Source: Choristoneura fumiferana
Lineage: Eukaryota; Arthropoda; Insecta; Lepidoptera; Tortricidae
Length of the DNA stretch: 64,000 bases
Direction of reading: 5' to 3'
Assembly (NCBI RefSeq): GCF_025370935.1
Contig: NC_133481.1
Location: forward strand, 20,176,716 to 20,240,715
The stretch's first letter is position 1. Every line of letters begins with the position of its first letter. Below are positions 41,805 to 53,432 of the stretch, piece after piece. Position numbers and translations under genes: made by a program. The notes beneath the pieces were generated by a model. The model was given only the letters and a program-made list of their open reading frames with translations, was not told where the DNA came from and searched no databases.

Positions 41805-42590
41805 TAAAAAAATCAAGACCCGACTGCATTAAAAAAACTTGAAATAAAATTTGAAAATTAAAAATAAGTCTAGTATACTGGCGCTCTGTTGCGTAACTAA
41901 AACATTCGAGACCCACTAGTGAGAATTTTGAATAGTCACAATTTTTAAAGGCTCAATTTTTTTTATTTTATTTGCTAGACTTATTTTTCCTTTTTATTTT
42001 TTACCAGCAGAGGTCAGAATTTTCACGGCATTTTTGATCTGTCATAGTGACTTCTCATTTATCGACTCTACCTAAACGATGTCGATATATTAGACTTTAA
42101 ATTAGATTGACGTAATTGATCATGTTATATAGAGCGTTCTTTTTCCGCATACAAATGGATATTTGACAGTAAAAGAAGTAGTTTAAAACCGGAAAATATA
42201 AAAAAAACTCTATTTCTTTAATGAGACATTTGGAACACTTGTTAACATTACAACAGAATTTCAATGTGAAATAAAAAAAAAATTGTACGTGTTAATTTCA
42301 CATTATCAACTGTCCGAAAGTCAAAGTCAAAGTCAAAATATCTTTATTCAATTTAGGGCTATAACAAGCACTTATGAAGATCGTTCTTTAACTTAATGCC
42401 GCCTATTGATTACCTCTACTTTTAATCTTCTTTAGTAACTATGTTGTGTATCGATATATGTGTGTATTATGTATATCGGAAGTCGATTAAGAAGTCACTA
42501 TGACGCATGTCAAGATGTGGCATGAAAATTCCGCTTTCTGTTTATCAGTATTTTTAAGACAATCGGGTTTTTATTTTATTTTTTTTATAT
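41805..42590. repeat. Diverged, expanded relative of the CCCGACTGC foldback
   Basis: The left end reads AAAATCAAGACCCGACTGCA and the right end CAATCGGGTTTTTATTTTAT. The inner AATAAGTCTAGTA is matched by TGCTAGACTTATTTTTC. A short L-A LINE tail (42315-42378, minus) is embedded in it. Confidence 0.5.
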
Positions 42591-42819
42591 GTAATCACAG
42601 AACTTCCTAAATTACCTAAAAACCATTCAAAACTAAATTATAGAAGCTTTCTTTTCCGTCACACACGACCAGGAGATAACAAATTGCGTGCTATAGAACT
42701 CTTGCAACATCTTTACCTATTTAGCGTTTGATGGGCGACTTGACCTCGTGTCATGTCTCTATTTAAATTCAAAAGATCTATTCAGTGAATAGATTCGTTA
42801 CTTTCACTGCCCGCTGCCA

Positions 42820-43010
42820 TTTAAATTTCTTAGCAGCGTGTAGGTTTTCTCACCAGACTTTCCTTCACCGTAAATGCTTTGTAAAAGTAAATTTTTAAAT
42901 ACAGTTTTGCACATAAATTCTGAACAACTCACAGGTGTGAGACGGGCTCGAACACATTATCCTCTGCTTCAGAGGCCATAGGGTAATCACTTAACTACCA
43001 CTTCTTATTT
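42820..43010 (-). mobile_element. S1 SINE, strongly diverged
   Basis: TTCTCACCAGACTTTCCTTC, CACAGGTGTGAGACGGGCTC, then CCTCTGCTTCAGAGGCCATA mark a decayed S1 head and body. The A box is lost. Confidence 0.55.
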
Positions 43011-43164
43011 TATATGCATACAATAAATGTAATTGTTAAAATCAAACAAGAAACGCTGAACAATCTCTTTGATTTTGAACTTTATTTTATTTTTCTTACT
43101 AGCCTCTACCCGCAGCTCGGCTTTTTGTATTGTATTGTATAACTCTTTATTATTAAATTATATC

Positions 43165-43243
43165 GACCCGGATAACTCACGTCTAATCCATAGCCCGAAA
43201 CATGTCGAGCTAAACTCGATTTAAGACGTGAGTTATCCGGGTC
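43165..43243. mobile_element. P-D family short palindrome
   Basis: GACCCGGATAACTCACGTCT (43165-43184) is the exact inverse of 43224-43243. Between them on the plus strand is CCGAAACATGTCGAGC. The hairpin GGGCTA arm before GAAAC has lost its 5' half (only ATAGCCC remains). It abuts the Helitron-like element that starts five bases later. Confidence 0.82.
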
Positions 43244-43329
43244 AATATCCTACTAATATTATAAATGTGAAAGTTTGTGAGTGAGTGAGTGAGTGAGTAT
43301 GTTTGTTACTTTTTCACGCTTAAACGGCT

Positions 43330-44362
43330 GGACAGATTTGGATGAAATTGGCGGAAAGTTAGTTTATAACCTGGATTAAAACATAGGATACTTTTTATCA
43401 CAATATTCCCACGGGATAGGGATAAAATCTCGAAATAACAACTGCTAGGCTTAGAGTCATGAAATTTGGTATGTAGGTAGTTGGACGTCTGGAATAAAAC
43501 ATAGGTGACTTTTTGACCCGATATTCCCACGGATACCTAGGGATAAAATCTTAAAATAACAACCGCTGGGCTTTGAGCAATGAAATTTAGTATGTAGGTA
43601 GCTGGACCTCTGGAATAACACATAGGCTATTTTTATTCCGATATTCCCACGGGATAGGAATAAAATCTTGAAATAACAACCGCTGGGTTTAGAATCATGA
43701 AATTGATATGTAAGTAGTTGGATGTCTGAAATAATACAAAGGCAACATTTTGACTCGATATTCCCACGGGATAGGGATAAAATCTCGAAATCACAACCGC
43801 TGGGCTTAGAGGCATGAAATTTGGTATGTAGGTAGCCGGACGTCTGGAATAACACATACGCTACTTTTTATCCCAATATTCCCACGGATAGGGATAAAAT
43901 CTCGAAATAACAACTGCTAGGCTTAGAGTCATGAAATTTGGTATGTAGGTAGTTGGACGTCTGGAATAAAACATAGGTGACTTTTTGACCCGATATTCAC
44001 GGGATACCTAGGGATAAAATCTTAAAATAACAACCGCTGGCTTGAGCAATGAAATTTAGTATGTAGGTAGCTGGACCTCTGGAATAACACATAGGCTACT
44101 TTTTATTCCGATATCCCACGGGATAGGAATAAAATCTTGAAATAACAACCGCTGGGTTTAGAATCATGAAATTTGGTATGTAGGTAGTTGGATGTCTGAA
44201 ATAATACAAAGGCAACATTTTGACTCGATATTCCCACGGGATAGGGATAAAATCTCGAAATCACAACCGCTGGGCTTAGAGGCATGAAATTTGGTATGTA
44301 GGTAGCCGGACGTCTGGAATAACACATACGCTACTTTTTATCCCGATATTTCCACGGGATAG
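43330..44362 (+). repeat. Minisatellite, about 118-base unit, with a 470-base higher-order repeat
   Basis: The marker CAA(C/T)TGCT/CAACCGCT occurs at 43439, 43560, 43678, 43794, 43911, 44031, 44146 and 44264, spacing 115-121. Units four apart are most alike: the first and fifth, second and sixth, and so on match at 468-472 bases, including rare variants such as GGGATACCTAGGG. So a four-unit block was duplicated as one piece. Confidence 0.9.
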
Positions 44363-44626
44363 TTTTGTAACTAAGGGATCCCATACATCCGTGTATTATT
44401 GTTATTATTATTTTGTAATTTTTTCTTTAATTGTATACTTACTGTAGTTTTTAAGTATTTTTTTTGTACTTATTTTATTTTGAAAATATGACTTTCTGCC
44501 AAGCTTCTTGCGGCGCATTCTTCTTGGCAATGATGGTCTTTCCGAAAGTGCTGGTATTTAAAAAAATGACATATAAAAGTGCCCATTGCGGCCTATTTAC
44601 TGAATAAATGATATGAATTTGAATTT
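44363..44626 (+). mobile_element. 5'-truncated LINE end (L-B family) inserted in the minisatellite
   Basis: The insert runs from TTTTGTAACTAAGGGATCCC to GATATGAATTTGAATTT, with the CTTCTTGCGGCGCATTCTTC block. GGATAG stands before it (44357-44362) and after it (44627-44632), splitting a minisatellite unit, so it is a target duplication of at least 6 bases. Confidence 0.82.
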
Positions 44627-44822
44627 GGATAGGGAAAAATTTTGAAATTTTAGCACTGGGTTTAGAGTCTTGAATTTTGTACAGTTATTCACAACACAAC
44701 CTCAATGAAGACCACGATATAAATTTGGAAATTTCCAGGGGAATTTTGTAAAATCCCGAAAATTTCAATTGCAACTACCAGACCGAATAGTTTACGCGTG
44801 CGAAGCCGCGGGTAAAAGCTAG

Positions 44823-45828
44823 CTATTTAATATGAGCGAGTCTCACGGTACTTTCATGTTCAAAACTCTTTATTGTACATAACAACACATTAAATTAACA
44901 GAAAACAGATAATAAGTTTTTCTGTACATTTTTTAAATAACGCTAGTGCAAAATAATCCTGTCTGTCGGCTCAGTTAATATTTTTGCAAAAAAGCGCTGT
45001 ATTGTCATTTCAGCCAGATACCCAATCTTGTACAAATTTAGTCTGAATCTGTTTGTTAAGAGTAATTCCATTTCCTAAAATAATGTTAATTCTTTCACAA
45101 ACTGCCATTTATAATACTAACAGGACTGTGAAAATTTCAAGTGTCAAGTCAACGTCATAATATATATTTTTTTCAATTTCAGCTATAACAAGCACTCATG
45201 TGTCTATACTACCTGTTATGGTAAATGGACAACCCTGTGGCAAACGCCCTTACTTTTTTGTGTAATCATGTTTATTCTAGCAATAAATGGATTTTTTAAG
45301 CGAGTTCGTTCCTTAGGGAACCTTAAAAGTGAATTTAACAGCAAAACATTAACAGGTTACCCATATCCGTCAAGATATGGAAAAGGATCGTCACTGCGCA
45401 TTCTGGTATCGTGAGGTGTTGTGACTCGGTGATACTACGTCGTTATCGCCTTAGCACCGGCGGATTGATTTTCAATATGTTATCTACTACGTGACTTCCG
45501 CAGTATAGTCGACCTAGTAATTGGGTAAATAATTTGAAGGACTATTTGCCAATGACAAGTAATATTTTTTTGAGGGGCAGATGAGCGGGTGTAACTGGTT
45601 AGCCGGTCGGAGAAATAACCAAAAAAATCAAATTTCGGCTTACGCCTTGCGAAATAGTCGAGCCAATTACAGGACAAAACAAAAGGCTATCAATAATTTG
45701 TGCTTTTGCAAGCGGCCAGTTGCGCACCGCGGAGGTTTGGGTCATCTGATAGCTTATTGAGACCTGCTACATGAGGGGCACCTCAGCGTTGCCGCCTCTT
45801 TGCGAAACAGATAGGTTCGTTTTTAGGG
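44823..45828. other. Repeat debris, no gene
   Basis: 44825-44870 has the GAGTCTCACGGTACTTTCAT block linked with the P-D family. 45150-45200 is a short L-A tail. The rest is unassigned. Confidence 0.4.
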
Positions 45829-46010
45829 TTCCGTAGCCAAAATAGCAAAAACGGAACCCTTATAGTTTCGCCATGTCTGTTTGCTGTCTGTCTGTCCGTC
45901 CTTCCGCGGATTTGCTCAGGGACTATGAATGCTAGAAAGCTGTAATTTTGCACGAAGTCATATACTAAAACGATCACAGAAATCACATACTAAATATCGT
46001 TTTTCTAGAA
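45829..46010 (+). repeat. Repeat R4
   Basis: TAGGGTTCCGTAGCCAAAAT, AACGGAACCCTTATAGTTTC, GTCTGTCTGTCCGTCC and TGCTAGAAAGCTGTAATTTT. The inverted GGAACCC / GGGTTCC pair gives a small hairpin near its start. Same family as 38625. Confidence 0.75.
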
Positions 46011-46564
46011 ACAGATGGAATGCAAATTTCAATCGCTCATATCTTGTTATTTTCCAATGATTTTTACGATAACATTAAATTATTTAAGAGAAAATTTGAG
46101 TTTCATGCATATTTCCTGTGTCGTAACTAAAAAGAAACAAGGCTTCCCGCTTAAGACCACTTGGGGTACTCAATCTAAGTTCATAGATAATCCTATTTTT
46201 ACTTACTAAGTTTACATTATAGTCAAATAACATAATAAAAGCTCAAGTCTGCGTTCTTCTAGAGATGTGAACCTTTCGTATGTGAATTCTCATACAATAA
46301 TTAATAGGTAGGTACTTCCTATGGACAATAAAAATATTTTTTTCTTAAAGCTGACTGTACACTTTTAAGCAAATAATATTGATACATAGCATATTATTAT
46401 CAAAAACATGGCTTAAAGATTGGGTAACCGTGTAACTGAGTTATTAATTGACACATTGACGCATCTACAACTTAACAACATCTGCGCGTTAGAAGAGATG
46501 GACAAATTGCATTGATTGCTTTGGACAAGCTTGGACGTATATTTTTATATAAATATTGTTAGAG

Positions 46565-46870
46565 AAACCGATCAAGTGCGAGCCGGGTTATACACAAAGG
46601 GTTCCGCACTGCAATAGGTAATCGAGCAAATAAACTTTTGTGCTGTAGCTTTGTAACAGATTTTTTTACAATTTAAAATGATATTTGTCTAATTATCACT
46701 TGAATGGTACTCCACAAATAATGTGTGCCAAATTTCATCAAAATCCGCTTAAGTTATAATGGTTCCGTACTCGAATTGTTGTGACTCACTCACGTGTATG
46801 TCTGTTCATCGTCTATCACCTCTCTGCCACACAGTAGCTCCAACGTCAGCTAGCTGTGAAACCTGTCTTC
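46565..46870 (+). repeat. Repeat starting CAAGTGCGAGCCGGG
   Basis: AAACCGATCAAGTGCGAGCC, TTTCATCAAAATCCGCTTAA, then GGTTCCGTACTCG. It is the inverse relative of 35640-36015. Non-coding. Confidence 0.55.
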
Positions 46871-47071
46871 AAATTTTACAGTATAATAAAACATGTTGGT
46901 GACTCAAACCCCTCATTTCTATGCAATATATCGAGACAAGTATGTTATGCCAAACGATACATTTGACTAAATTATAAATGGCAAAATTAAATATGGCCAA
47001 GTAATTATTTGTGAAACAAAAAGAAGGATTGAGATGAATTATTTTGCCAAATAATAAATTGAATGGATGTT

Positions 47072-47405
47072 TGTTTGTTTATACACTTTATTGTACAAAA
47101 AGGAAAAACAAAAAGGTTACATAAATAAAAGTTGTGTTTTGCAGGTGGTAGGACCTTGTGCAGGTCCGCCCGGATTGCTACCACCATCTTGCTCGCTAAT
47201 CTTGCCGTGAAGCAGCAGTGCTTGCACTGTTGTGTTTCGGCGTGGAGAGTAAGACAGCCGGTGAAATTACTGGCACTTGAGGTATCCCATCTTAGGCCTC
47301 TAGGTTGGCACGCATCTGCAATTCCCTGGTTTGCAGATGTTTATGGGCGGTGGTGATCTCTTACCATCAGGAGACCCACTTGCTCGTTTGCCATCCAGTC
47401 GTATA
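47072..47405 (-). repeat. Small (TTTG) repeat followed by R2, inverted copy
   Basis: 47072-47130 repeats the insert seen in the M1 MITE at 19162. From 47140, GCAGGTGGTAGGACCTTGTG begins a full R2 copy on the minus strand ending TTGCTCGTTTGCCATCCAGT at 47399. Confidence 0.8.
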
Positions 47406-48547
47406 AAAAAAAAGTACAAAGGCGGACTTATCCCTGCAGGGATCTCTGCCAGTCAACCTTTGAGTGGTAGAGGAGCAAACCAAAAAACAAGGAAGTATTA
47501 GGGGCCTTGGATTACGGAACCCTAAAAGCGACTATTGAACGTTTTTTCGGGTGTCCGAAATATTGTGATTCGCGTGGGAAGACTTTAATCGAATTAGTTG
47601 TAAGTTTTGTAAATAGAATGAATGAATCTCATTCGCGTTGTCAATACTGATTGCCAATATGTTTGGTGAATAGCTTAGAATCTACGAGCTGTATAGGACT
47701 TTAATAAAGACATTCAGCCTAAATTAAAGTTGGATTTAAGAAGACTGGTTTTTGAATTGAGTATCAAGGGTGACCGAACTTTGCTCAGACTTTTTTTGAG
47801 AAGATAACGTATTTAAGTTAGCTTTAAAAATACATCGTTAACCAAATAATTTAATACAATATATAATATCATGGGACAATTTACACCAATCGATCTAGTC
47901 CCAACCTAAGCAAAACTTGTACTATGGGTAGGCTACGGATAAACATACTTAAATAGATAAATACGTACTTAAATTACATTAAGCTTAATTATTATTAAGC
48001 GTTCAAGACTTGAAAACAAACATGTGTATTATTCATTCATACAATATCTGCCCGGCCTGGGATCAAATCCCGATCCCGGATCGAAAGAAATGAGGGTTTC
48101 AATTTCTTTTTAAGTGTATCCTTATCTTACTTTTTCATAATAAGGTAATTCTGTATGTACTCAAAATTAGGAGCATTATCGATTTGGACCTTGTACAAGA
48201 ACTTGCATTTGATTTTTTTGATATTTTTCAGGAATTTGCGTAAAAATAGTATAAAGCACTTACCGCACTACTAGCTGATTGCAAACGTTAAAACCAATGT
48301 CGTGCTCACCACATTTATATGAAAAACACAAGGAAATTATTTGCACACTCTCCACGTGTAAACTTGCCCTCGTTTCTAAAGTAGCAGTGCCAGGGTTAGC
48401 GTAGAACCGCACGAGGATGTTTTTTAACCCATTCAGTGGCAGTTACACAGCTGCGGCGGTCCAAGTTCACAAGTGGAACGGGGTATTGCTGGCTCTCTTT
48501 TTAAACAGGTATCGGTTACGTTAGGACGATTTTGGCGATTTCTCCCA
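47406..48547. other. Intergenic sequence, no gene
   Basis: 47420-47520 has a GCAGGGATCTCTGCC palindrome in probable repeat. Near 48055 a phrase CTGGGATCAAATCCCGATCC resembles a decayed tRNA B box. Confidence 0.35.
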
Positions 48548-48718
48548 TTGGTAGATATGCATAGAAAAACCAGAAAAAGAGACCACCGCTGGGAATCGAA
48601 CCCAGGTCAGCAATCCGTGCTGCGTGCTATAACCCCTACACCACCGCTGGACAAGGGTCTAGAAACGAATTTCTCCTATGCGCACATATCTCAGGTTGCT
48701 TTTTTCCACTACGCTACT
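48548..48718 (-). mobile_element. tRNA-derived SINE (S2), inverted partial copy
   Basis: GGGAATCGAACCCAGG is the inverted B box and CCCCTACACCACCGCTGGAC the inverted A box region. Left boundary TGCATAGAAAAACCAG, right boundary near TTGCTTTTTTCC. Confidence 0.8.
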
Positions 48719-50399
48719 TAACCATATGTGTGCATAGCAGAAATACGACGAAACGGTTCGAGAAAAGGTAGGTAGTGCCCCGCCTTCTTTTTTTTTCGTC
48801 TTGGCCGGGAGTACTTCCGTGCGCCCAGATTATGCTACACAAAAACCGCCAAAAAACTTACAGGACACCTACCTCCCACTTTCAGATATGTAAGTCAAAA
48901 ATTTTAATTGCGTATCACCTTTTCACACCAACAACTGTACTAACATACAACAGTCAAAGAAACCACTGTCGAATCATCTGTGAAAAACTTCCACTGAAAC
49001 ACGTGACCCAATTGTTGTTGTAATTTTATGAATATTAAAATGAGAAAGTTTCGAGGTATGTTTGTTATACTTTTATGCCAAAGTTGGATCTCTTTTTGTT
49101 CCGATACTCCTACATACATTCAAATGTAACATAATGTAAGTGTTAACTTATGTTTACACATATAAAACGCTAAAATCTGAGCCGCTAAGTATGAAACATT
49201 ACAATTTCCCATTACATTTGTGCATGAATGCCCACAACTCTCACGATGTTACCAGTCCAAAAAAAACATACATTATTTCTACTTGTATATCGATAGTGTA
49301 GGTAATAAGCAATAAATGTTACTGTGAAACACGGTACCTAGAATGAATAAAATGCATTGTATTTCATATTCTTTAATAATGTAAGTTTTATTTTTCAAAA
49401 CGTCCGGTTTCGATTCCCGAGCTGAATACAAGTTTTTTTAAATGTATGAATGCAGTTTTTCATGTTACTAAAATCGATGACATGGTTCCTAAGGACAGAT
49501 CTTCGTATGTCTTATAGTTTCAGACTTTCCTATACTGACCGATCTAAATCTAAATGACCCACAGTCGGTAGCAAAATTGAATGATGCAGCCTGATTAGTT
49601 CACGGCTGGACCTAAGCCTCTTCTAGGTATTATAGCATTAGGTACACTGAGATCTTGAGATCTAACCACTAGCCCACTACGGCCTCTTACTAATAGAGAG
49701 AGAGAGAGAGAGAAACATTTATTTACACATATTCGATACACATAAAAATACATTAGATGGAAAAAAATTAAAATAACATCCCGTAGGAACATCGAAAATT
49801 TGCCTTAGTGTTATTCTAGATATCCACCTATCTACACAGCAAATTTATACACACACGCACACACGAACTTTTACACACATAAATATTATAAGGAAGTTGT
49901 ATTAATATATAGTAATGTATGATAGTCGAATTAAGAACCTCCTCCTTTAATAGGTCAAGGTATAGTCATTCCTAACACACTATTACCGAAAATAAAAACA
50001 AAATTATCGTGAGGAAAAACTGTACTCATAAAGCCTCGAAGCGAAAACACGTCGCATAAATATGTAGTCATAAAATAACACAATATGCCACTTGTTACGA
50101 TATTAATTTGAGTAAATATATGAACAGGGTTACCACATTGAAAACAAACTTGAACCAACACGGTTTGGAAATAACGTTATTATGTTTACCGGACCCAGAT
50201 GGTGTGCGATGGTCCGTCTTTGCATTAGTTTCGGTCCGCCGATACATGCGATACCTACTGGCGGCCTTTCGATCATAACACATACAATACCTCATGTTTA
50301 AGGTTTTTTAAAGGTTAATATTTATTAAACAAGTTTGTTTAAGGCTACATTTTCAGTGCAATAAAGAGCGGAAGCGGATTGAGAGGCACTATCTATAAC
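48719..50399. other. AT-rich sequence with repeat tails, no gene
   Basis: 49394-49412 shows GGTTTCGATTCCCGAGC, a decayed B box. A (GA)n tract is at 49694-49713, next to AACATTTATTTACACATATT, a phrase also at 10595. I see no gene. Confidence 0.4.
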
Positions 50400-50795
50400 G
50401 AAAATATAAACTGAAATATAGATGCACAGAAAAACCAGAAACATAAGACCAGCGCTGGGAATCGAACCCAGGTCCTCGGCATTCCGTGCCGACAACGATA
50501 CAGACACGAATTTCTCCTATGCACCTCATATCAGCTTGTGTTGTTTCTTATTTAGCCACTTAAGCAGCGACACTAGCGACATCTATGCCGTAGCCCTCAT
50601 CGAGAAACTTTTCGGCACTCCATCGGAACTAACCGCTCACCCGGACAAGAGATATCGTTACTAAGCAATCAAATTGAGATTGTTTTTTTGGAATCTTTTC
50701 AATTCCAAATTTTTGATACTTTTACGGTCATCCCGTAAAACCTATATCGAAAATACAAACTGTAATATAGATGCACAGAAAAACCAACAACACAA
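50400..50795 (-). mobile_element. S2 SINE, minus strand, more than one unit length
   Basis: Read on the minus strand from 50795: the end block (TTTTTCTGTGCATCTATATT, TTTGTATTTTCG) runs directly into the start block (GGTTTTACGGGATGACCGTA), then TTGATTGCTTAGTAACGATA, GGTGAGCGGTTAGTTCC, the tRNA part and a second end block at 50400. So it is one full unit preceded by the end of another, a tandem arrangement. The tRNA head has lost its A box region. Confidence 0.78.
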
Positions 50796-51045
50796 GCTGA
50801 GATATGAGGTGCATAGGAGAAATTCGTGTCTGTATCGTTGTCCAGCGGTGGTGTAGCGGTATAGCACACGGCATGGAATGCCGCGGACCTGGGTTCGATT
50901 CCCAGCGCTGGTCTTATTTTTCTGGTTTTTCCGTGCATCTATATTTCAGTTTGTATTTTCGATATAGGTTTTACGGGATGACCGTAAAAGTAAAAATTTG
51001 GAATTGAAATAAAAAATACAAAAAGATTCCAAAAAACCAATCTTA
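50796..51045 (+). mobile_element. S2 SINE, plus strand, with well-kept tRNA fold
   Basis: 50842-50911 can fold as a tRNA: acceptor CCAGCG/CGCTGG, T arm CTGGGTTCGATTCCCAG, D arm GTGT/GCAC, and anticodon loop ATGGAAT (GGA). After the unit end at 50960 it again enters the start block (GGTTTTACGGGATGACCGTA). Head to head with the minus-strand copy at about 50790. Confidence 0.82.
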
Positions 51046-51116
51046 ATATAAAATACCTCTAGCTGTTGAGATTATCCGCAACATCTTTCTTCCAATATAT
51101 ATGCCTTATTTTATTA

Positions 51117-51325
51117 CTAGCTTCATCCCGCGGCTTCTCCCGCCTGGGAATCAGTTATCGTGCGCTGTTCCCTTGGGAACTGTGCATTTTTCTGGGATAA
51201 AAAGTAGCATATGTTTCTCTCTGGCCCATAAACTATCTCTATGCCAAAAATAACGTCGATCCGTTGCTCCGTTTCGACTACAAACATACAAACATACACA
51301 CTTTCGCATTTATAATTAGTATAGA
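51117..51325 (-). mobile_element. Short non-autonomous Helitron-like element
   Basis: On the minus strand it begins TCTATACTAATTATAAATGC and ends at GCTAG, with A before and T after, the Helitron insertion rule. Inside: ACGGAGCAACGGATCGACGT and GCATAGAGATAGTTTATGGG. 209 bases. Sister of 61534-61767. Confidence 0.75.
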
Positions 51326-51412
51326 TGTTTTACTATATTATAATTATTATTATAACAAAGATTAAGTAAACATTTGACATTACACTATCGGGATGTAATT
51401 TTTTTACAAACT

Positions 51413-51838
51413 AGCTGTTGCTCGGACTTCGTCTGCAAAAAATTCGTTTAACACTATACCATGGAACTATCAAGTGTCTTTAAACGATAGTTGATGAATA
51501 AAATATTATTATTGTTATAGTTTATATGGAGATATTCAGAGCAAATTTCATCCAAATCAGTTCAGCGGTTTAAGCGTAATAACCTAACCAACAAAAAGTT
51601 GGAAAACCCCCGACTTTGTCACTTCAAAGTTTAATATCTCAAAAACGGCTAAACCGACTTTGATGAAACATGTCTAAGAACCATTGCTAGAAAACCTGCT
51701 TTCAAATAAAAAAACCGCATTCAATTCGGTCCATCCGTTTAAGAGCTACGGTGCCACAGACAGACGCACAGTCAGACAGACAGACACATATAGCGGTCAA
51801 ACTTATAACACCCCTCTTTTTGCTTTGGGGGGTTAAAG
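51413..51838 (-). repeat. Helitron-like end and associated repeat
   Basis: ACTAGCTGTTGCTCGGACTT is the inverted 3' end. The body has AAACGGCTAAACCGACTTTG, GGTCCATCCGTTTAAGAGCT and ACACCCCTCTTTTTGC, shared with 28890-29080. No gene. Confidence 0.55.
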
Positions 51839-53432
51839 GTAGAATTAAGTTTTACTACTAGTAATATTATAAGTAAGGTTTACAAATCGCTTAGTATTTT
51901 GAGAACTCTTCGCGAACAGCCATAATATTAACAAACACGTCAATCGATAACCCGCCTCGATGTGACGTCTGTCACGGTATGTAGTGAGGTAGCTGGCCAC
52001 AATAGAAATCTGCAACGTGTTAAAATTCATCCCGTGAACATTCATCAACCGTAGAGTGGTGCAAGTTATGAACGAAAGGCAAGACATTTTTTATTTCCCG
52101 GCTGCCCAAAGGAGGGTTATTAACCTATTATGGTGTCCCACTGGTGAACAGCTTTATCCTTCACAACACCTGATCCAATCCGGGGCACTGTATGCACTTC
52201 CAAATCACCCTGGCATTTCAAAAAAATAAGTATTAGTTTACACATTTAAATATAATAGGTAATTTTATAAATGCGTGTTTTTGGAAACAATGTAGAGATA
52301 GCGATTTGGCATTTTGCTTAATTTCATTGGATTCAATGAAGAACTATTATCGCGTTGACTTGGACGTGAAAATATTTTTTAATTAACTATCACATCCCAA
52401 ACTATTTTTCTCTGATTGTCATTCGCAAAAAATCGTTAGTTAAAACAACTTATCAGCGTATCACAATTTTACAGTTGGCATACTTTTCGAGGCGAATTTA
52501 TGGTTTAATAAAGACTTACTTAGTCCTAGATGATTTTTCCATGCATCATTTAAACAAATGTATTGTTTGACATAACATCCTTCCCAAAATATTCCGTGGC
52601 ATACGATTTACGAAAATTCAAAGTCGACTAAGTATCTGTTTAAAAAGTTATTTTACGCCTGTATTGTTTGAAGGTACCAGTGAAAGGTTATAGGTACCGT
52701 ATAGTCCACGAGAGCGGCGGTTACTTCCCGTTAGTAAATAGAATTTAACTGCAAGTATTTTTTTTTGTTCGCACAATTTCACAATTTTCAATTTTCTCAT
52801 GTAGCAGTAACTTCCAAGCTTTCCGCTTCTCACTCGTCCCCTGCCCCCAGTTACCTGTGTCAAAGACAGAGGAACGTCAGCCCATCATTAATCATCCATC
52901 ACTCGATGACACTCGCGTTACAGCCCATATCGACTTGATGTGTCTGTTCTTCATTGTCATTGATTTTTGTATGATTTCGTCGCGCAGCGGGCGATTTGTG
53001 CGTCGAATGATCTTGAAGGGTTTGTTTTTGTTGTTAAGTGATAATAATGTAATTCGACATTAAGTAAACAATAGGTATAAATAAAACAAAATAAAATAAA
53101 ATAAAAAGTATAAGTAAACAATAGGTATAACAAAATAAAAATAGGGACCACTGTTTAAAGCTCTCGTGGCCAAAATGGCAAAAGCGGAACTCTTATGGGT
53201 TCTCTTGGTGGTATAAATTACGTCATACATTTAGGGAGGGGGGCTTTGGCGATTCGTGATATACTCGACCAAAACAATTGTCATTTTCCAATGCATTGCA
53301 TTTCCAAGTTTAAGTAAATTTTGACATGTTCTGTAGATATTCTAAGATGTTTAGAGTTAGTTATTTCAACTGAAGGTCCCCTAAATCCCTTAATTTTTTT
53401 TTTATCTGAATAGTTCTAATTTACTTTGTTTG
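51839..53432. other. Intergenic sequence, no gene recognised
   Basis: 52050-52200 (GGCTGCCCAAAGGAGGGTTA) may be old LINE sequence. 53070-53140 is an (AAAAT) simple repeat, and 53160 has a scrap of R4. Several 60-80 residue frames lack any family. Confidence 0.35.

Larger units (their letters stand above)
43248..44822 (+). mobile_element. Helitron-like element carrying a minisatellite
   Basis: Starts TCCTACTAATATTATAAATG after an A and ends GCCGCGGGTAAAAGCTAG. The start block ACTAATATTATAAATG.GAAAG and the end block are shared with the short elements at 51117 and 61534. Inside are a tandem array (43330-44362) and a LINE end (44363-44626). The base after CTAG is C, not the usual T. It encodes no RepHel protein. 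Confidence 0.65.

Noticed and set aside
43306..44327. Repetitive open frames on the minus strand (YLHTKFHDSKPSGCYFEIL repeats)
   Set aside because: They follow the minisatellite period of about 118 bases and shift frame with each indel. No start, domain or conservation of frame, so not a repeat protein.
43330..44362. CRISPR-like regular repeats
   Set aside because: The units are about 118 bases without unique spacers, in a eukaryotic genome. This is a minisatellite.
50842..50911. Functional tRNA gene
   Set aside because: The cloverleaf is embedded in a SINE unit with further copies, the GGA anticodon does not fit a class I tRNA, and no Pol III terminator follows closely.
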